This document shows positions 12,037 to 22,289 of a stretch of 64,000 nucleotides of DNA, piece by piece. Location: positions 62,001 to 126,000 of the forward strand of contig NZ_JAAAWN010000012.1 in assembly GCF_010500865.1 (NCBI RefSeq). The letters are read 5' to 3'. This DNA is from Alteromonas profundi. GTDB lineage: Bacteria; Pseudomonadota; Gammaproteobacteria; Enterobacterales; Alteromonadaceae. The number at the start of each line of letters is the position of its first letter. Position 1 is the first letter of the stretch. A program made the position numbers and the translations under genes. The notes beneath the pieces are model-generated. The model had not been told where the DNA came from and did no database searches. It worked only from the letters and a program-made list of their open reading frames with translations.

Positions 12037-13926
12037 ATGCAGCGCAAGCGTCAAATGATTCGCGATCACTCGGCAGAAGCCAATTTATTTGCGCGTCGGG
12101 CAGTGATTGCCTTTGCTGTTGTCGTGCTTATGTTAGGTATTGTGCTTAATAATCTGTATTCGTTACAAGTCGAACAGTATGAAGATTATCAAACCCGTTC
12201 TAATGGCAATAGAATAAAAGTACTGCCGGTAGCCCCTAACCGCGGCCTAATTTTTGATAGAAACGGGGTGTTGTTAGCCGAAAACCGCCCAGTGTTTAAT
12301 TTAGAAATTATTCCAGAACAAACCGACGATTTAGAACAAACGTTGCGCCGTCTTACCCAACTAATGGGAATTACCACCGAAGAGCGAGAACGCTTCGAGA
12401 AAAGTTTAAAGGGCCAACGCCGTTTCAAACCAGTTGCTATTCGCACCACGTTAAGCGAAGAAGACGTCGCCCTTTTTTCTGCCAGTAAGCACTTGTTCCC
12501 TGGGGTGCAAATAGAAGCTCGCCTCGCCCGCCATTATCCGTACAAAGAAACCCTAACCCATATGCTTGGTTACGTGGCGCGTATCAATAAAAAAGATTTA
12601 CAAAAACTGGTAGAAGCTGGCCAAGAAGCCAATTACGCCGCCACTCACGATATTGGTAAGCTGGGTATCGAGAAGTACCATGAAGAATTACTTCATGGCA
12701 CCGTAGGGTATCAGCAGGTGGAAGTGAACAACCAAGGGCGCATAATTCGCGTGCTCGATACTACCCCGCCGGTCCCTGGCAAAGACATTGTGCTTAATAT
12801 CGATATTGAATTGCAACTAGCTGCACAAAAAGCCTTAGAGGGTCAGCGAGGTGCGGTGGTAGTAACCGATGTGAAGACCGGGGGGGTTTTAGCGCTTTAT
12901 TCTAACCCTAGCTACGATCCAAACCTATTTGTTCATGGCATTAGTAGCAAGAATTACTCTGCCTTACTTAATTCAACAGATCGCCCTTTGATAAACCGAG
13001 CAACCCAGGGCCAGTATCCCCCCGCCTCGACTATAAAACCACACTTAGCGTTACTAGGCCTAGAGGAAGGCGTGGTTACAGAAGACTATACTATTTTCGA
13101 CAACGGCCGCTACAAGCTACCTAACGTATCTCATGTATGGCGCGATTGGAAAAAATGGGGCCACGGCGAAGTAAATGTATCAAAAGCGATTGAAGTATCT
13201 TGCGATACCTATTACTACGATTTAGCCTATAAGCTAGGGATTGATAAAATTAGTGAAGCCATGTATCAATTTGGTTTTGGTGATTTTACCGGTGTCGATT
13301 TATACGAAGAGTCAGATGCTAATATGCCTAGTAGAGGGTGGAAACGCGCCCGTTTTAATCAACCATGGTATATAGGCGATACCATTCCTGTGGGCATTGG
13401 GCAAAGCTTCTGGACAGCCACACCAATACAATTGACCAACTCGCTAAATACGCTTATTAACCGCGGCGAACGCGTTATCCCGCAAATTATTCGAGGCTAT
13501 AAAAATAGCGATGACAGCGTAGATGTATTGCCGCTCAAACATCTTGCACCAATGCTAATAAAAGACCCAAATAACCTCGATATCGTCCTTAGCGCTATGC
13601 ATGATGTTATCCACGGTGAACAAGGTACTGCACGGAATGCGTTCAAAGGCACTGAATACGACCCCGCCGGAAAAACCGGTACTGCACAGCTTTTTTCGGT
13701 AGGTCAAAACGAAAAATACGACGCAGAAAAAGTTGACGAGCATCTACGCGATAATGCCATGTACGTAGGCTTTGCGCCGTTCAACGACCCCGAGATCTCC
13801 CTGACTGTAGTATTAGAAAACGCCGGCGGCGGTAGCTCCAATGCTGCCCCCGTGGCGCGTCAAATTATGGATTTTTACTTCCGCGATAGATTGTTTGAAC
13901 CTGCCATTGCCAAGGGGCACCCCTAA
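12037..13926 (+). CDS. mrdA: Penicillin-binding protein 2, peptidoglycan D,D-transpeptidase
   Basis: Elongasome transpeptidase that crosslinks lateral-wall peptidoglycan with RodA. The 629-residue protein has one N-terminal membrane anchor (about 22-45), a pedestal domain and a transpeptidase domain. The catalytic Ser331 lies in STIK with Lys334, an SCDT motif supplies the SxD element, and KTGT is at 546-549. The RodA gene follows after two bases, so synthesis of this enzyme pair is coupled. Confidence 0.97.
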   Translation: MQRKRQMIRDHSAEANLFARRAVIAFAVVVLMLGIVLNNLYSLQVEQYEDYQTRSNGNRIKVLPVAPNRGLIFDRNGVLLAENRPVFNLEIIPEQTDDLEQTLRRLTQLMGITTEERERFEKSLKGQRRFKPVAIRTTLSEEDVALFSASKHLFPGVQIEARLARHYPYKETLTHMLGYVARINKKDLQKLVEAGQEANYAATHDIGKLGIEKYHEELLHGTVGYQQVEVNNQGRIIRVLDTTPPVPGKDIVLNIDIELQLAAQKALEGQRGAVVVTDVKTGGVLALYSNPSYDPNLFVHGISSKNYSALLNSTDRPLINRATQGQYPPASTIKPHLALLGLEEGVVTEDYTIFDNGRYKLPNVSHVWRDWKKWGHGEVNVSKAIEVSCDTYYYDLAYKLGIDKISEAMYQFGFGDFTGVDLYEESDANMPSRGWKRARFNQPWYIGDTIPVGIGQSFWTATPIQLTNSLNTLINRGERVIPQIIRGYKNSDDSVDVLPLKHLAPMLIKDPNNLDIVLSAMHDVIHGEQGTARNAFKGTEYDPAGKTGTAQLFSVGQNEKYDAEKVDEHLRDNAMYVGFAPFNDPEISLTVVLENAGGGSSNAAPVARQIMDFYFRDRLFEPAIAKGHP

Positions 13927-13928
13927 GC

Positions 13929-15044
13929 ATGAAAAGCAATACCTTAAACCCTAACAAAACCAACTTCTTACAACGTATTCATATTGATGGTTGGCTATTA
14001 TTAGGCTTACTCGTATTAATGTCTGTTGGCCTTGTTACCTTATATTCGGCTTCAGGCCAAGATGAGGGGCAGGTAGAGCGACAAATAACCCGTCTAGCTA
14101 TAAGCTTTATCGTAATGATAGTACTTGCCCAGTTTCCCAGTGGCGCATATCGGCGACTCTCGCCATACGCCTATATTGTGGGGCTGTTAATGTTAGCGGC
14201 GGTGCTGCTGTTTGGTGATGTAGGTAAAGGAGCGCAGCGCTGGCTAGATTTAAAGGTTTTGCGGTTTCAGCCTTCAGAGCTAATGAAACTTGCGGTACCT
14301 ATGATGGTTGCTTGGTATATCAGTCAGTTTAATCTGCCTCCCCGTTTAATGAATATTGTCATCGGTTTCGGTTTGGTAGCTGTCCCTACGGTGCTTATTG
14401 CCAAACAACCGGATTTGGGCACTGCACTGCTTATTGCAAGTTCTGGCGTGTTTGCCATATTCCTCGCCGGTATGAGTTGGCGATTAATCGGCTTCGTTAG
14501 CTTACTGGGCGGCGCATTTGCACCCATTATGTGGTTTTTCCTTATGAAGGAGTATCAAAAGCAACGGGTACTTACCTTTTTAAACCCAGAAAGCGACCCG
14601 CTTGGGTCGGGTTACCATATTATCCAATCGAAGATCGCCATAGGTTCTGGCGGTATCGATGGCAAAGGCTGGCTACAAGGGACTCAATCGCAATTAGAGT
14701 TCCTTCCTGAGCGCCACACCGACTTTATTTTCTCCGTATTTAGTGAAGAGTTTGGGCTTACAGGCGTAATGGTATTGCTTGCCATCTACCTTTTTATTAT
14801 TTTGCGGGGACTTATTATTGCTAACCGAGCACAAGATGCGTTTTCAAAGTTACTCGCTGGCAGTATTACTCTTACCTTTTTTGTGTATGTTTTCGTTAAT
14901 ATGGGAATGGTATCAGGGCTATTGCCCGTGGTAGGTGTGCCCTTGCCGTTGGTAAGTTATGGAGGCACGTCAATGGTGACATTAATGGCTGGTTTTGGCA
15001 TGCTCATGTCAATTGCCACACAAACCCGATTAATGTCACGATGA
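13929..15044 (+). CDS. rodA: Rod shape-determining protein RodA, peptidoglycan glycosyltransferase
   Basis: SEDS-family glycosyltransferase that polymerises lipid II in the elongasome, partnered with PBP2. The 371-residue polytopic membrane protein has about ten hydrophobic segments. It carries the catalytic-loop motif [11 protein letters not shown], with the essential Asp at residue 265, and the SEDS signature [17 protein letters not shown] near the C-terminus. It overlaps rlpA by four bases (ATGA). Confidence 0.97.
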   Translation: MKSNTLNPNKTNFLQRIHIDGWLLLGLLVLMSVGLVTLYSASGQDEGQVERQITRLAISFIVMIVLAQFPSGAYRRLSPYAYIVGLLMLAAVLLFGDVGKGAQRWLDLKVLRFQPSELMKLAVPMMVAWYISQFNLPPRLMNIVIGFGLVAVPTVLIAKQPDLGTALLIASSGVFAIFLAGMSWRLIGFVSLLGGAFAPIMWFFLMKEYQKQRVLTFLNPESDPLGSGYHIIQSKIAIGSGGIDGKGWLQGTQSQLEFLPERHTDFIFSVFSEEFGLTGVMVLLAIYLFIILRGLIIANRAQDAFSKLLAGSITLTFFVYVFVNMGMVSGLLPVVGVPLPLVSYGGTSMVTLMAGFGMLMSIATQTRLMSR

Positions 15045-15919
15045 AAACCTGCTACTTTGTTATTTTTTTCGTTGCTTGTGCCTTGTTAGCTGGCTGTCAG
15101 ACAGCGCCTAAGAGCCGCTACACGCAACAGCAAGATTCAGCCCCCCGACATGTGGCCAAAAAGCCTGAAACATTAGATGCGGTGCCAAGGTACGAAGCCT
15201 ATCGAATGTTCAATAGCCGCCCCTATGAGGTACTAGGCAAACAATATACCCCGCTTACAACAGGCAAAGGGTTTGAACAAGTTGGCTATGCCAGCTGGTA
15301 TGGTCAAAAGTTTCACGGCCACCTTACGTCAAACGGCGAAACGTATAATATGTTCGCGATGTCTGGTGCCCATAAAACGCTGCCCTTACCTTCTTACGTT
15401 AGAGTGACCAACCTAGATAATTCAAAGCAAGCCATCGTTCGGGTGAACGACCGCGGGCCATTTCATGATAACCGTATTATCGATTTATCTTATGCTGCGG
15501 CGGTAAAATTAGATTACCATCAAAAAGGAACCGCTAAAGTGAAGATTGAAGTAATTCACTTTGATGAAGACAACAATGTAACGGTAGGTAAGCAGCCTAC
15601 TATTAGCTATGATGAGTATATTGGTATTACTCCCCCAACAGAACCCGCTTTGCTTTCTAATGTTGAGCAAAACAACGAAGTATCCGTGCAAGATGGTATC
15701 TATATACAAGTAGCGGCACTATCGGACATGGCCCGGGCAAAATCTATTTCAAACGTACTTTCCGCCCTCTATCAAGTGCCTACTCAGTTGCCTCTTGTGG
15801 ATAATATATACAAGCTTCAATTAGGGCCTATTGCCGATGATTCAACCGCCGAGGCGTTGTTAAATCAACTTAAAGAAAATGGCTACCCGAATGCCTACAC
15901 GGTAAAACGTACGTTATAA
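15041..15919 (+). CDS. rlpA: Septal ring lytic transglycosylase RlpA family lipoprotein
   Basis: A lipoprotein of 292 residues. The lipobox LAGC puts the acylated cysteine at residue 19. A double-psi beta-barrel domain (about 80-175, with [10 protein letters not shown] and [17 protein letters not shown]) carries lytic transglycosylase activity on denuded glycan in Pseudomonas RlpA. A C-terminal SPOR domain (about 218-292) would target it to the division septum. The start overlaps the rodA stop. Enzymatic activity is not universal in the family: E. coli RlpA appears inactive. Confidence 0.93.
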   Translation: MKTCYFVIFFVACALLAGCQTAPKSRYTQQQDSAPRHVAKKPETLDAVPRYEAYRMFNSRPYEVLGKQYTPLTTGKGFEQVGYASWYGQKFHGHLTSNGETYNMFAMSGAHKTLPLPSYVRVTNLDNSKQAIVRVNDRGPFHDNRIIDLSYAAAVKLDYHQKGTAKVKIEVIHFDEDNNVTVGKQPTISYDEYIGITPPTEPALLSNVEQNNEVSVQDGIYIQVAALSDMARAKSISNVLSALYQVPTQLPLVDNIYKLQLGPIADDSTAEALLNQLKENGYPNAYTVKRTL

Positions 15920-16161
15920 GCACACGCAGCTATGGGCAATTGTGGCGACAATAAGGCACAGCGAGGCAGAATTATCGCCGTTTACAGTTCATTAGGGGGC
16001 ATTCATCGCCTAATCCCTAGTTTCTAGTAAACTTTTTCGTTAAAACCTAGTCGTAGTAGATGCCATACGTTAGAATTCCACCCTAACAGTACTTACGGCT
16101 AACATGGGTTCGCCCAACCGTTAGCTATACACGGATAATAAACGGTCAAAGAACTATAATC

Positions 16162-17352
16162 ATGCTCAGAACAAGTCAACGCGCTAACCCGTCTTTCCTT
16201 TCTTTCGCTTTTTTACTGATGAGTGTTTTAACCCTCGTCGCTAATTCTGCGAATGGTGCTGTGGTAACACCACCGGCACCGTCAGTTGCCGCTGAAGGTT
16301 TTCTTTTAACCGACTATGAAACAGGCCATGTCATTGCCGATAAAAACGCAGACATGCAACTTGCACCAGCCAGCCTTACAAAAATAATGACCATTTATGT
16401 CATCGGTAAGGAATTGCAAGCAGGCAACATTAGCCTTGATGATGAAGTTACTATCTCAGAAAACGCCTGGGCTAAGAAATTCCCCGATTCGTCTAAAATG
16501 TTTATTGAAGTAGGCACGCAAGTTTCTGTACGCGACTTACTGCGCGGTATTGTAGTGCAATCAGGAAACGATGCGTGCGTGGCAATGGCCGAGCATGTAG
16601 CAGGTTCGCAGGCCGCCTTTGCAAGCATGATGAATGCTCACGCTGCAGCATTAGGTATGACAGGCTCAAACTTTGTTAATGCCCATGGTTTACACGACCC
16701 TGATCATTACACTACGCCCCGCGATATGGCTACGCTATCCCGTGCCCTTATCGCTGAAACGCCTGAGATGTATAAGCTATACAGCGAAAAAGAGTTTACC
16801 TATAACGGCATTAAGCAATACAACCGAAACAGCCTTTTATGGGACAAAAGCCTAAACGTAGATGGCATTAAAACAGGACACACTTCAGATGCTGGCTATA
16901 GCCTTATCACCTCAGCTGAGCAAGGGGGTATGCGCCTTATTTCAGTGGTCATGGGCACAGATAGTGAGCGCGCCCGTAAGGTAGAAAACAAAAAGCTACT
17001 AAAATATGGCTTCAGATTTTTTGAAACCCTTACCCCTTACCAAGCGGGGCATAGCTTCGTAGCCCACCGTATTTATATGGGAGACAGAGAAACAGTAGAT
17101 CTTGGAATTAATCAATCTACCCCCATTACTATCCCACGCGGCCAGGCAGCTAACCTAGAAGCGAACTTTGAACTAGATAAAAAGCTTGAAGCACCGCTGG
17201 CAAAAGGTGAAGTTGTAGGTACGCTTTACCTGCAGCTAGATGGTGAAGATGTAGCAACCTATCCATTGGTTACCTTGCAAGAAGTAAAAGAAGGCAGCTT
17301 CTTTAATCAAATAAAGGATTACATTATGCTTCAACTGGGTTTCGATGACTAA
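16162..17352 (+). CDS. dacA: D-alanyl-D-alanine carboxypeptidase (PBP5/6 family)
   Basis: Removes the terminal D-Ala from peptidoglycan pentapeptides. The 396-residue protein has a cleavable signal peptide (about 1-33) and the penicillin-binding motifs SLTK (Ser71, Lys74), SGN (134-136) and KTG (237-239). A C-terminal beta domain ends in an amphipathic membrane-binding helix (FFNQIKDYIMLQLGF). A 242-bp spacer separates it from rlpA, so it probably has its own promoter, although the gene order is conserved. Confidence 0.96.
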   Translation: MLRTSQRANPSFLSFAFLLMSVLTLVANSANGAVVTPPAPSVAAEGFLLTDYETGHVIADKNADMQLAPASLTKIMTIYVIGKELQAGNISLDDEVTISENAWAKKFPDSSKMFIEVGTQVSVRDLLRGIVVQSGNDACVAMAEHVAGSQAAFASMMNAHAAALGMTGSNFVNAHGLHDPDHYTTPRDMATLSRALIAETPEMYKLYSEKEFTYNGIKQYNRNSLLWDKSLNVDGIKTGHTSDAGYSLITSAEQGGMRLISVVMGTDSERARKVENKKLLKYGFRFFETLTPYQAGHSFVAHRIYMGDRETVDLGINQSTPITIPRGQAANLEANFELDKKLEAPLAKGEVVGTLYLQLDGEDVATYPLVTLQEVKEGSFFNQIKDYIMLQLGFDD

Positions 17353-17379
17353 ATAAACCCGTTTAAAGCTAGTTCAAGG

Positions 17380-17411
17380 ACGGCCAGATTTGTTATAATC
17401 CGGCCGTTTTT
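17380..17411 (+). terminator. Probable dacA terminator with a promoter-like TATAAT in its loop
   Basis: A 6-bp GC-rich stem (ACGGCC at 17380-17385, GGCCGT at 17402-17407) ends in five Ts. The 16-nt loop contains TATAAT at 17394-17399, a perfect -10 hexamer 43 bp upstream of ybeD. The -35 candidate (AGTTCA, 17371-17376) is weak. The same bases may stop dacA transcripts and start ybeD-lipB-lipA transcripts. Confidence 0.5.
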
Positions 17412-17441
17412 GTATTTAACGACTGTACCCGAGGATATCGC

Positions 17442-17705
17442 ATGGATACCCGTTTTGACGAACTTCTTGATTTTCCAACCCATCAAACCTTTAAAGTGAT
17501 GGGTGTGGCAGATGAACAACTCCCGCATCATGTTATTGCCTGCTTACAAGAGCATGCACCGGGCGATTACGCCCCTTCTGTAAAACCTAGCAGTAAAGGT
17601 AACTACCATTCTGTATCGGTAAGTGTGCGCGTAACCAGTAAAGAACATATGGAACTTATTTATACTGAGTTGGCAAAACTAGAACTTGTTCGGGTTGTAC
17701 TATAA
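17442..17705 (+). CDS. ybeD: YbeD family protein (DUF493)
   Basis: A small conserved protein of 87 residues, the standard length for DUF493. It contains the segments LLDFPTHQTFKVMG and SSKGNYHSVSVSVRVTS, typical of the ACT-like ferredoxin fold described for E. coli YbeD. The molecular function is unknown. Its position between dacA and lipB is conserved across gammaproteobacteria, and its stop directly abuts the lipB start, hinting at a link with lipoylation or simple co-transcription. Confidence 0.94.
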   Translation: MDTRFDELLDFPTHQTFKVMGVADEQLPHHVIACLQEHAPGDYAPSVKPSSKGNYHSVSVSVRVTSKEHMELIYTELAKLELVRVVL

Positions 17706-18362
17706 GTGAGTGCAGTGACCGACACGGTGCTTATTCGCCAACTGGGACTGCGTGATTATGAGCCAGTATGGCAGGCCATGCAGGCTTTTACAGATAACCG
17801 TGATGCGTCTACGCAGGATGAAATCTGGCTGGTCGAGCACCACCCGGTTTTTACCCAGGGCCAAGCGGGCAAAGCCGAGCATATTCTTATGCCCGGAGAT
17901 ATTCCTGTGGTTCAGGTAGACCGAGGCGGCCAAGTTACCTATCATGGTCCTGGTCAACAAGTTATCTATTTATTGCTGAATATTAAACGCCGTAAGCTAG
18001 GTGTACGTCATTTAGTTACCGCAATGGAAGAAGCGGTGGTGAATTTTCTCGCTAAATTCGATATTACGGCATACCCTAAGCCCGATGCGCCAGGTGTATA
18101 TGTGGACGAAAAAAAGGTTTGCTCATTGGGGTTACGTATTCGTAACGGTTGTTCATTTCATGGGCTAGCATTAAATGTTAATATGGATCTATCACCGTTT
18201 CAGCGTATTAACCCTTGCGGTTATTCCGGTATGGAAATGATTGATACTGCAAGTTTAAATGGGCCCGACTCTCTGAAAGACGCAGGTCAGGCGCTAACCA
18301 ACCTGCTACTAGACGCACTTTCAATCACGGACAAAGAATTTAAAGAAGGTTTTGATGAGTAA
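17706..18362 (+). CDS. lipB: Lipoyl(octanoyl) transferase LipB
   Basis: Transfers octanoate from acyl-carrier protein to the lipoyl domains of 2-oxoacid dehydrogenases and the glycine cleavage H protein. The 218-residue protein shows the [12 protein letters not shown] motif at 73-84, the conserved Lys137 and the acyl-thioester Cys171 (INPCGYSGM). The start is GTG at 17706, immediately after the ybeD stop. It overlaps lipA by 8 bp, which fits sequential action: octanoylation, then sulfur insertion. Confidence 0.97.
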   Translation: MSAVTDTVLIRQLGLRDYEPVWQAMQAFTDNRDASTQDEIWLVEHHPVFTQGQAGKAEHILMPGDIPVVQVDRGGQVTYHGPGQQVIYLLLNIKRRKLGVRHLVTAMEEAVVNFLAKFDITAYPKPDAPGVYVDEKKVCSLGLRIRNGCSFHGLALNVNMDLSPFQRINPCGYSGMEMIDTASLNGPDSLKDAGQALTNLLLDALSITDKEFKEGFDE

Positions 18363-19317
18363 CGCACGACCTAGAGCTGGAGTCAAACTCCGCGATGACG
18401 AAAAAGTAAAACATATTCCCGTCACCATTGTTCCTACCGAAAAGGAAGAAATGCTGCGTAAGCCTGAGTGGATTAAGATCAAGTTGCCTCGTACCACTGA
18501 TCGTATTGACCATATCAAGAAAACATTGCGCAAAAATAATCTTCACTCGGTATGCGAAGAGGCCAGTTGTCCTAATTTGGCCGAGTGTTTCAATCACGGC
18601 ACGGCTACGTTTATGATCCTGGGTGATATTTGTACCCGTCGTTGTCCATTTTGTGATGTTGCGCATGGGAAGCCTCTGCCCCCAAGTGCGGAAGAACCTG
18701 AAAAACTGGCTAAGACCATCGCTGAAATGAAACTACGTTATGTGGTTATTACATCAGTAGACCGTGATGACTTAAGAGATGGCGGCGCGCAGCACTTTGT
18801 TGACTGCATCAATGCTATTCGTGAGCATAGCCCTGAAACGACAATTGAAGTTTTAGTGCCCGATTTCAGAGGCCGTATGGATCGCGCCTTAGAAATATTT
18901 AAAAATGGCGTGCCTGATGTATTTAACCACAACTTAGAAACGATACCTAAGCTATATCGCGAGTGCCGCCCTGGGGCTAATTACCAGTGGTCACTCGATC
19001 TTCTAAAGAAATTTAAAGCACAACATCCTAATGTACTAACCAAGTCTGGTTTGATGATGGGTATGGGTGAAGAAATTGAAGAGATAGAAGCGGTACTTCG
19101 TGATTTGCGTGCCCATGATGTTGACATGCTAACGCTAGGGCAATACTTGCAACCTAGTCGTCACCACTACCCGGTGAAGCGCTATGTTCATCCAAAAGAG
19201 TTTGATGCCCTCGGCGCATATGCCAAAGAAATAGGCTTTACCCATGCCGCCAGCGGCCCTATGGTTCGTTCTAGCTATCATGCGGATCAACAGGCTGCCG
19301 GCAAAGAAGTTAAGTAA
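18355..19317 (+). CDS. lipA: Lipoyl synthase LipA
   Basis: Radical SAM enzyme that inserts two sulfurs into protein-bound octanoyl groups. Taking the ATG at 18355 (an upstream in-frame TTG is less likely) gives 320 residues. The auxiliary sacrificial 4Fe-4S cluster ligands are C67, C72 and C78. The radical SAM CxxxCxxC ligands are C93, C97 and C100. The C-terminal RSSY motif, whose serine also ligates the auxiliary cluster, begins at R305. The start lies inside lipB, suggesting translational coupling. A strong terminator follows. Confidence 0.97.
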   Translation: MSNARPRAGVKLRDDEKVKHIPVTIVPTEKEEMLRKPEWIKIKLPRTTDRIDHIKKTLRKNNLHSVCEEASCPNLAECFNHGTATFMILGDICTRRCPFCDVAHGKPLPPSAEEPEKLAKTIAEMKLRYVVITSVDRDDLRDGGAQHFVDCINAIREHSPETTIEVLVPDFRGRMDRALEIFKNGVPDVFNHNLETIPKLYRECRPGANYQWSLDLLKKFKAQHPNVLTKSGLMMGMGEEIEEIEAVLRDLRAHDVDMLTLGQYLQPSRHHYPVKRYVHPKEFDALGAYAKEIGFTHAASGPMVRSSYHADQQAAGKEVK

Positions 19318-19342
19318 ATAGCTTAACCTCAAAGGCGAAAAG

Positions 19343-19364
19343 GAAGCGGCATGTTAGCCGCTTC
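19343..19364 (+). terminator. Rho-independent terminator after lipA
   Basis: A perfect 8-bp stem (GAAGCGGC / GCCGCTTC) with the 6-nt loop ATGTTA is followed by a T-rich tract (TTTGCGTTTTAG). It lies 25 bp after the lipA stop and closes the ybeD-lipB-lipA unit. Confidence 0.8.
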
Positions 19365-19416
19365 TTTGCGTTTTAGTATTACCTATAATTAAAAAATAGT
19401 ACCCAAAGGTTACTTC

Positions 19417-20424
19417 ATGCGTAAGCACATTTATATTGCCTATACAGGCGGCACTATCGGTATGAAGCCTTCCGCGCAAGGCTATGTGCCAGCGGCAGGC
19501 TTCTTAGGGAATACGCTTTCAAATATGCCCGAATTCCATCGGCCAGAAATGCCCTTATTCACGTTACATGAGTATGATAATTTAATTGACTCTTCTGATA
19601 TGGACCCGTCTGACTGGCAACGTATAGCTGAAGATATATTAGCTAACTATGACAAGTATGATGGGTTCATTATACTGCATGGTACTGACACCATGGCTTA
19701 TACCTCTTCAGCCCTTAGTTTTATGTTAGAAGGGTTGAGTAAACCGGTTATTGTAACTGGCTCTCAAATACCGCTCGCAGAATTGCGTTCAGATGGCCAA
19801 GTAAATCTTCTTAACGCTCTCTATGTGGCGGCAAACTACCCTATTGCCGAAGTTAGTTTGTTTTTCAATAATCGTTTGCTACGTGGCAACCGAAGCAGAA
19901 AAGTAGACGCCGATGGATTTAATGCCTTCGACTCACCCAACTTTCCCCCATTATTAGAAGCTGGAATAAATATTCGCATGAAGGCGGGCGAAAAAGCCCA
20001 GCCAAGTAATAAGCCATTGGTAGTATCGCCCGTAGAAGCGCAACCTATTGGCATGGTAAGCCTGTATCCAGGTATTTCTTCTGAAGTATTAAAGAACACC
20101 TTACAGCAGCCGGTTAATGCACTTATTTTGCTTAGTTACGGTGTAGGCAACGCACCACAAACAGCGTCTCTTATAGAGCAACTCGATTATGCACGGGAGC
20201 GAGAAATCCCGGTGCTTAACTGTACCCAATGTATGCGCGGGCGTGTAAATATGAGTGGCTATGCCACCGGTCACGGTTTGCAGGAAGCCGGAGTTCTTTC
20301 TGGTAGCGATATGACGCCAGAGGCGGCCCTTGCTAAGTTGCATTACCTACTAAGTAAGAAGCTGCCATTTAATGAAATGAAAACACTTCTCACCCAAAAT
20401 TTACGCGGTGAGTTAAGTGAATAG
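19417..20424 (+). CDS. ansA: L-asparaginase type I (cytoplasmic)
   Basis: Hydrolyses asparagine to aspartate and ammonia. The 335-residue protein starts directly with the catalytic loop (TGGTIGM at 10-16, nucleophilic Thr13). It has the second active-site motif HGTDTMAY, with Thr90-Asp91. No signal peptide is present, which fits the cytoplasmic type I enzyme rather than the periplasmic AnsB. A DUF2797 gene follows after 12 bp and may share the transcript. Confidence 0.95.
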   Translation: MRKHIYIAYTGGTIGMKPSAQGYVPAAGFLGNTLSNMPEFHRPEMPLFTLHEYDNLIDSSDMDPSDWQRIAEDILANYDKYDGFIILHGTDTMAYTSSALSFMLEGLSKPVIVTGSQIPLAELRSDGQVNLLNALYVAANYPIAEVSLFFNNRLLRGNRSRKVDADGFNAFDSPNFPPLLEAGINIRMKAGEKAQPSNKPLVVSPVEAQPIGMVSLYPGISSEVLKNTLQQPVNALILLSYGVGNAPQTASLIEQLDYAREREIPVLNCTQCMRGRVNMSGYATGHGLQEAGVLSGSDMTPEAALAKLHYLLSKKLPFNEMKTLLTQNLRGELSE

Positions 20425-20436
20425 GAAAGATTAATA

Positions 20437-21279
20437 ATGACAACTGTATATACAGGGGCGCTTCGTAAGATGCGCCCTCTTGCTGATGAAAATAACCATG
20501 TGTCGTATCAATTGCCCATTGGCGAGGCAAGGGTCGAGCTGAATCCTTTGATTGGTCAACAGGTATCTGTTCGCCACCTAGGCGAGATAAACTGCGTTCA
20601 CTGTAATCGCAAGACTAAAAAGAGTTTCAATCAAGGCTATTGTTACCCGTGTTTAATATCGTTGGCACAATGTGATAGCTGTATTATTAAGCCGGAAAAA
20701 TGTCATTATCACGAAGGTACATGCAGGGAACCCGAATGGGGCGAAGAGTTTTGTTTTAGCGATCATTTTGTCTATATCGCAAACACCGGCACGCTAAAAG
20801 TGGGAATTACTCGCCATGTTACCGACCAAGTTTCGTCACGTTGGATAGATCAAGGCGCTACGCAAGCTACAGTGATGCTAAGGGTTCCAGACCGCCTTAC
20901 CAGTGGATTAGTGGAAACCCTATGCAAAGCACACATAGGCGATAAAACGAATTGGCGTACTATGTTAAAAGGCCAACCCGAAGGAGCAGATTTAGCCCAG
21001 GTGAAACGCACGCTGCTTGATAATATTGCTGATGGCTTAGCGTCACTACAACAAGAAAAAGGCCTACAGGCGGTATCTGAAGTCGATGGCCCTATCCATG
21101 ATATCCACTACCCGGTTACCGCCTACCCCGAAAAAATAAAGTCTATAAACTTAGACAAAACACCGGAATTTAGGGGTATTTTGACAGGGATTAAAGGGCA
21201 GTACTGGATGCTTGATAACGACCGTGTTATCAACATCCGTAAATACGCAGGTTACCAAGTAGAATTGGCGCTGGATTAG
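20437..21279 (+). CDS. DUF2797 domain-containing protein
   Basis: A 280-residue conserved protein of unknown function. The region at about 61-105 is rich in Cys and His (CVHCNRKTKKS, CYPC, CDSC, C-HYHEGTC), suggesting one or two structural zinc sites. It is followed by DHFVYIANTGTLKVGITR, which resembles a GIY-YIG-like strand pattern; that resemblance is an impression, not a domain assignment. It lies 12 bp after ansA and overlaps the convergent nitroreductase gene by four bases. Confidence 0.85.
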   Translation: MTTVYTGALRKMRPLADENNHVSYQLPIGEARVELNPLIGQQVSVRHLGEINCVHCNRKTKKSFNQGYCYPCLISLAQCDSCIIKPEKCHYHEGTCREPEWGEEFCFSDHFVYIANTGTLKVGITRHVTDQVSSRWIDQGATQATVMLRVPDRLTSGLVETLCKAHIGDKTNWRTMLKGQPEGADLAQVKRTLLDNIADGLASLQQEKGLQAVSEVDGPIHDIHYPVTAYPEKIKSINLDKTPEFRGILTGIKGQYWMLDNDRVINIRKYAGYQVELALD

Positions 21280-21827
21280 CGCCAAAATTCAAAGTAATCG
21301 CTGGCGTCGCGTTGCGGCTTTGGCGCTGGCTCAAAAGAAGGTGTTCCTAGGTATAAAAAACCAACCAACTCGTCTTCTTCAGCCAGCCCCAAGCCGCGGC
21401 GTACAATTTCACAGTGAGCATAACTTCCTGAACGCCACATGCCGTTAAAGCCTTGTGCTACTGCTGCCATTTGCATGGCCATGACACCACATGCCGCTGA
21501 CGCGACTTGCTCAACTCTAGGCACCTTTTCATGCTCTACATATTTTGCGGTAGCCACAATAACCATAGGCGCACGATGCGGTAATTGCACTGCCCTTTCT
21601 ATCTCTTTTTCACTCTTGTCATTCGCTATGGCTGACTGTTCGAATAAGTTACCTAATTTGTCGAGCCCTTTGCCTTCACATACAATGTAACGCCACGGCG
21701 TCAAACAAGCGTGATCAGGGGCGCGTAACGCGGCTTGCATAATGTTCTCTAATGCTTCTTGGCTAGGCGCTGGCGCGCTTAAACGAGGTTGTGAACTGCG
21801 GTTTAATAATAGGGTAAGTGCGTCCAT
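21276..21827 (-). CDS. NAD(P)H nitroreductase, YdjA-like
   Basis: An FMN-dependent nitroreductase-fold oxidoreductase of 183 residues, the same length as E. coli YdjA. It has the N-terminal SSQPRLSAPAPSQE segment, PDHACLTPWRYIVCEG (FMN contact) and the C-terminal GFLYLGTP motif. Substrates are unknown; the minimal YdjA-type enzymes are small homodimers. It converges on the DUF2797 gene with a 4-bp overlap. Confidence 0.9.
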   Translation of the reverse strand: MDALTLLLNRSSQPRLSAPAPSQEALENIMQAALRAPDHACLTPWRYIVCEGKGLDKLGNLFEQSAIANDKSEKEIERAVQLPHRAPMVIVATAKYVEHEKVPRVEQVASAACGVMAMQMAAVAQGFNGMWRSGSYAHCEIVRRGLGLAEEDELVGFLYLGTPSFEPAPKPQRDASDYFEFWR

Positions 21828-21978
21828 GGGTTATCCTTTCTAACAGGCTTAAGGGAGTTACGTGTGATCCTACGATTTGTCTACCAAAAAGACCAGTGAC
21901 AAAGAATGATTTTAATCCCGTGAATTAACACGCTACTATGGCATAGCAACAAGGCTATATTCGGGAGAAATTAACTGC

Positions 21979-22188
21979 GTGAAACACAAAGCAAAAACGT
22001 CCTCCAGACAAGCTATGGCCAAAAAGCCAGGCTCGGCACTTAACCGGTTATTCACCCGTGGCCACCAAAAGGTGCACTATAAAAAGGCAAATGGCGAACT
22101 AATGATGTTGTTTAGCGAGAACGAGCATAAACGTATCGCACAACTTATTGCGCAATGGATAGCACACGACGATAATAGTGACGCTTAA
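21979..22188 (+). CDS. Small basic hypothetical protein
   Basis: I do not recognise this 69-residue product. The N-terminal 35 residues are strongly basic (Lys/Arg-rich); the C-terminal half is helical and ends in acidic DDNSDA. The start is GTG at 21979, with GGGAGA upstream at about 21963-21968, which supports real translation. It stands alone between a divergent nitroreductase gene and codirectional sppA, with about 100-150 bp on each side. A nucleic-acid-binding role is possible from charge alone. Confidence 0.6.
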   Translation: MKHKAKTSSRQAMAKKPGSALNRLFTRGHQKVHYKKANGELMMLFSENEHKRIAQLIAQWIAHDDNSDA

Positions 22189-22289
22189 ATGCTAGTGTCA
22201 TCAGGTTACAAAGAATTACAATTAAGTTATCGATCTAACTAGGGCGCGGTAACATAATAGGGATAATCTAACTAAAGGTAGTAATATAT

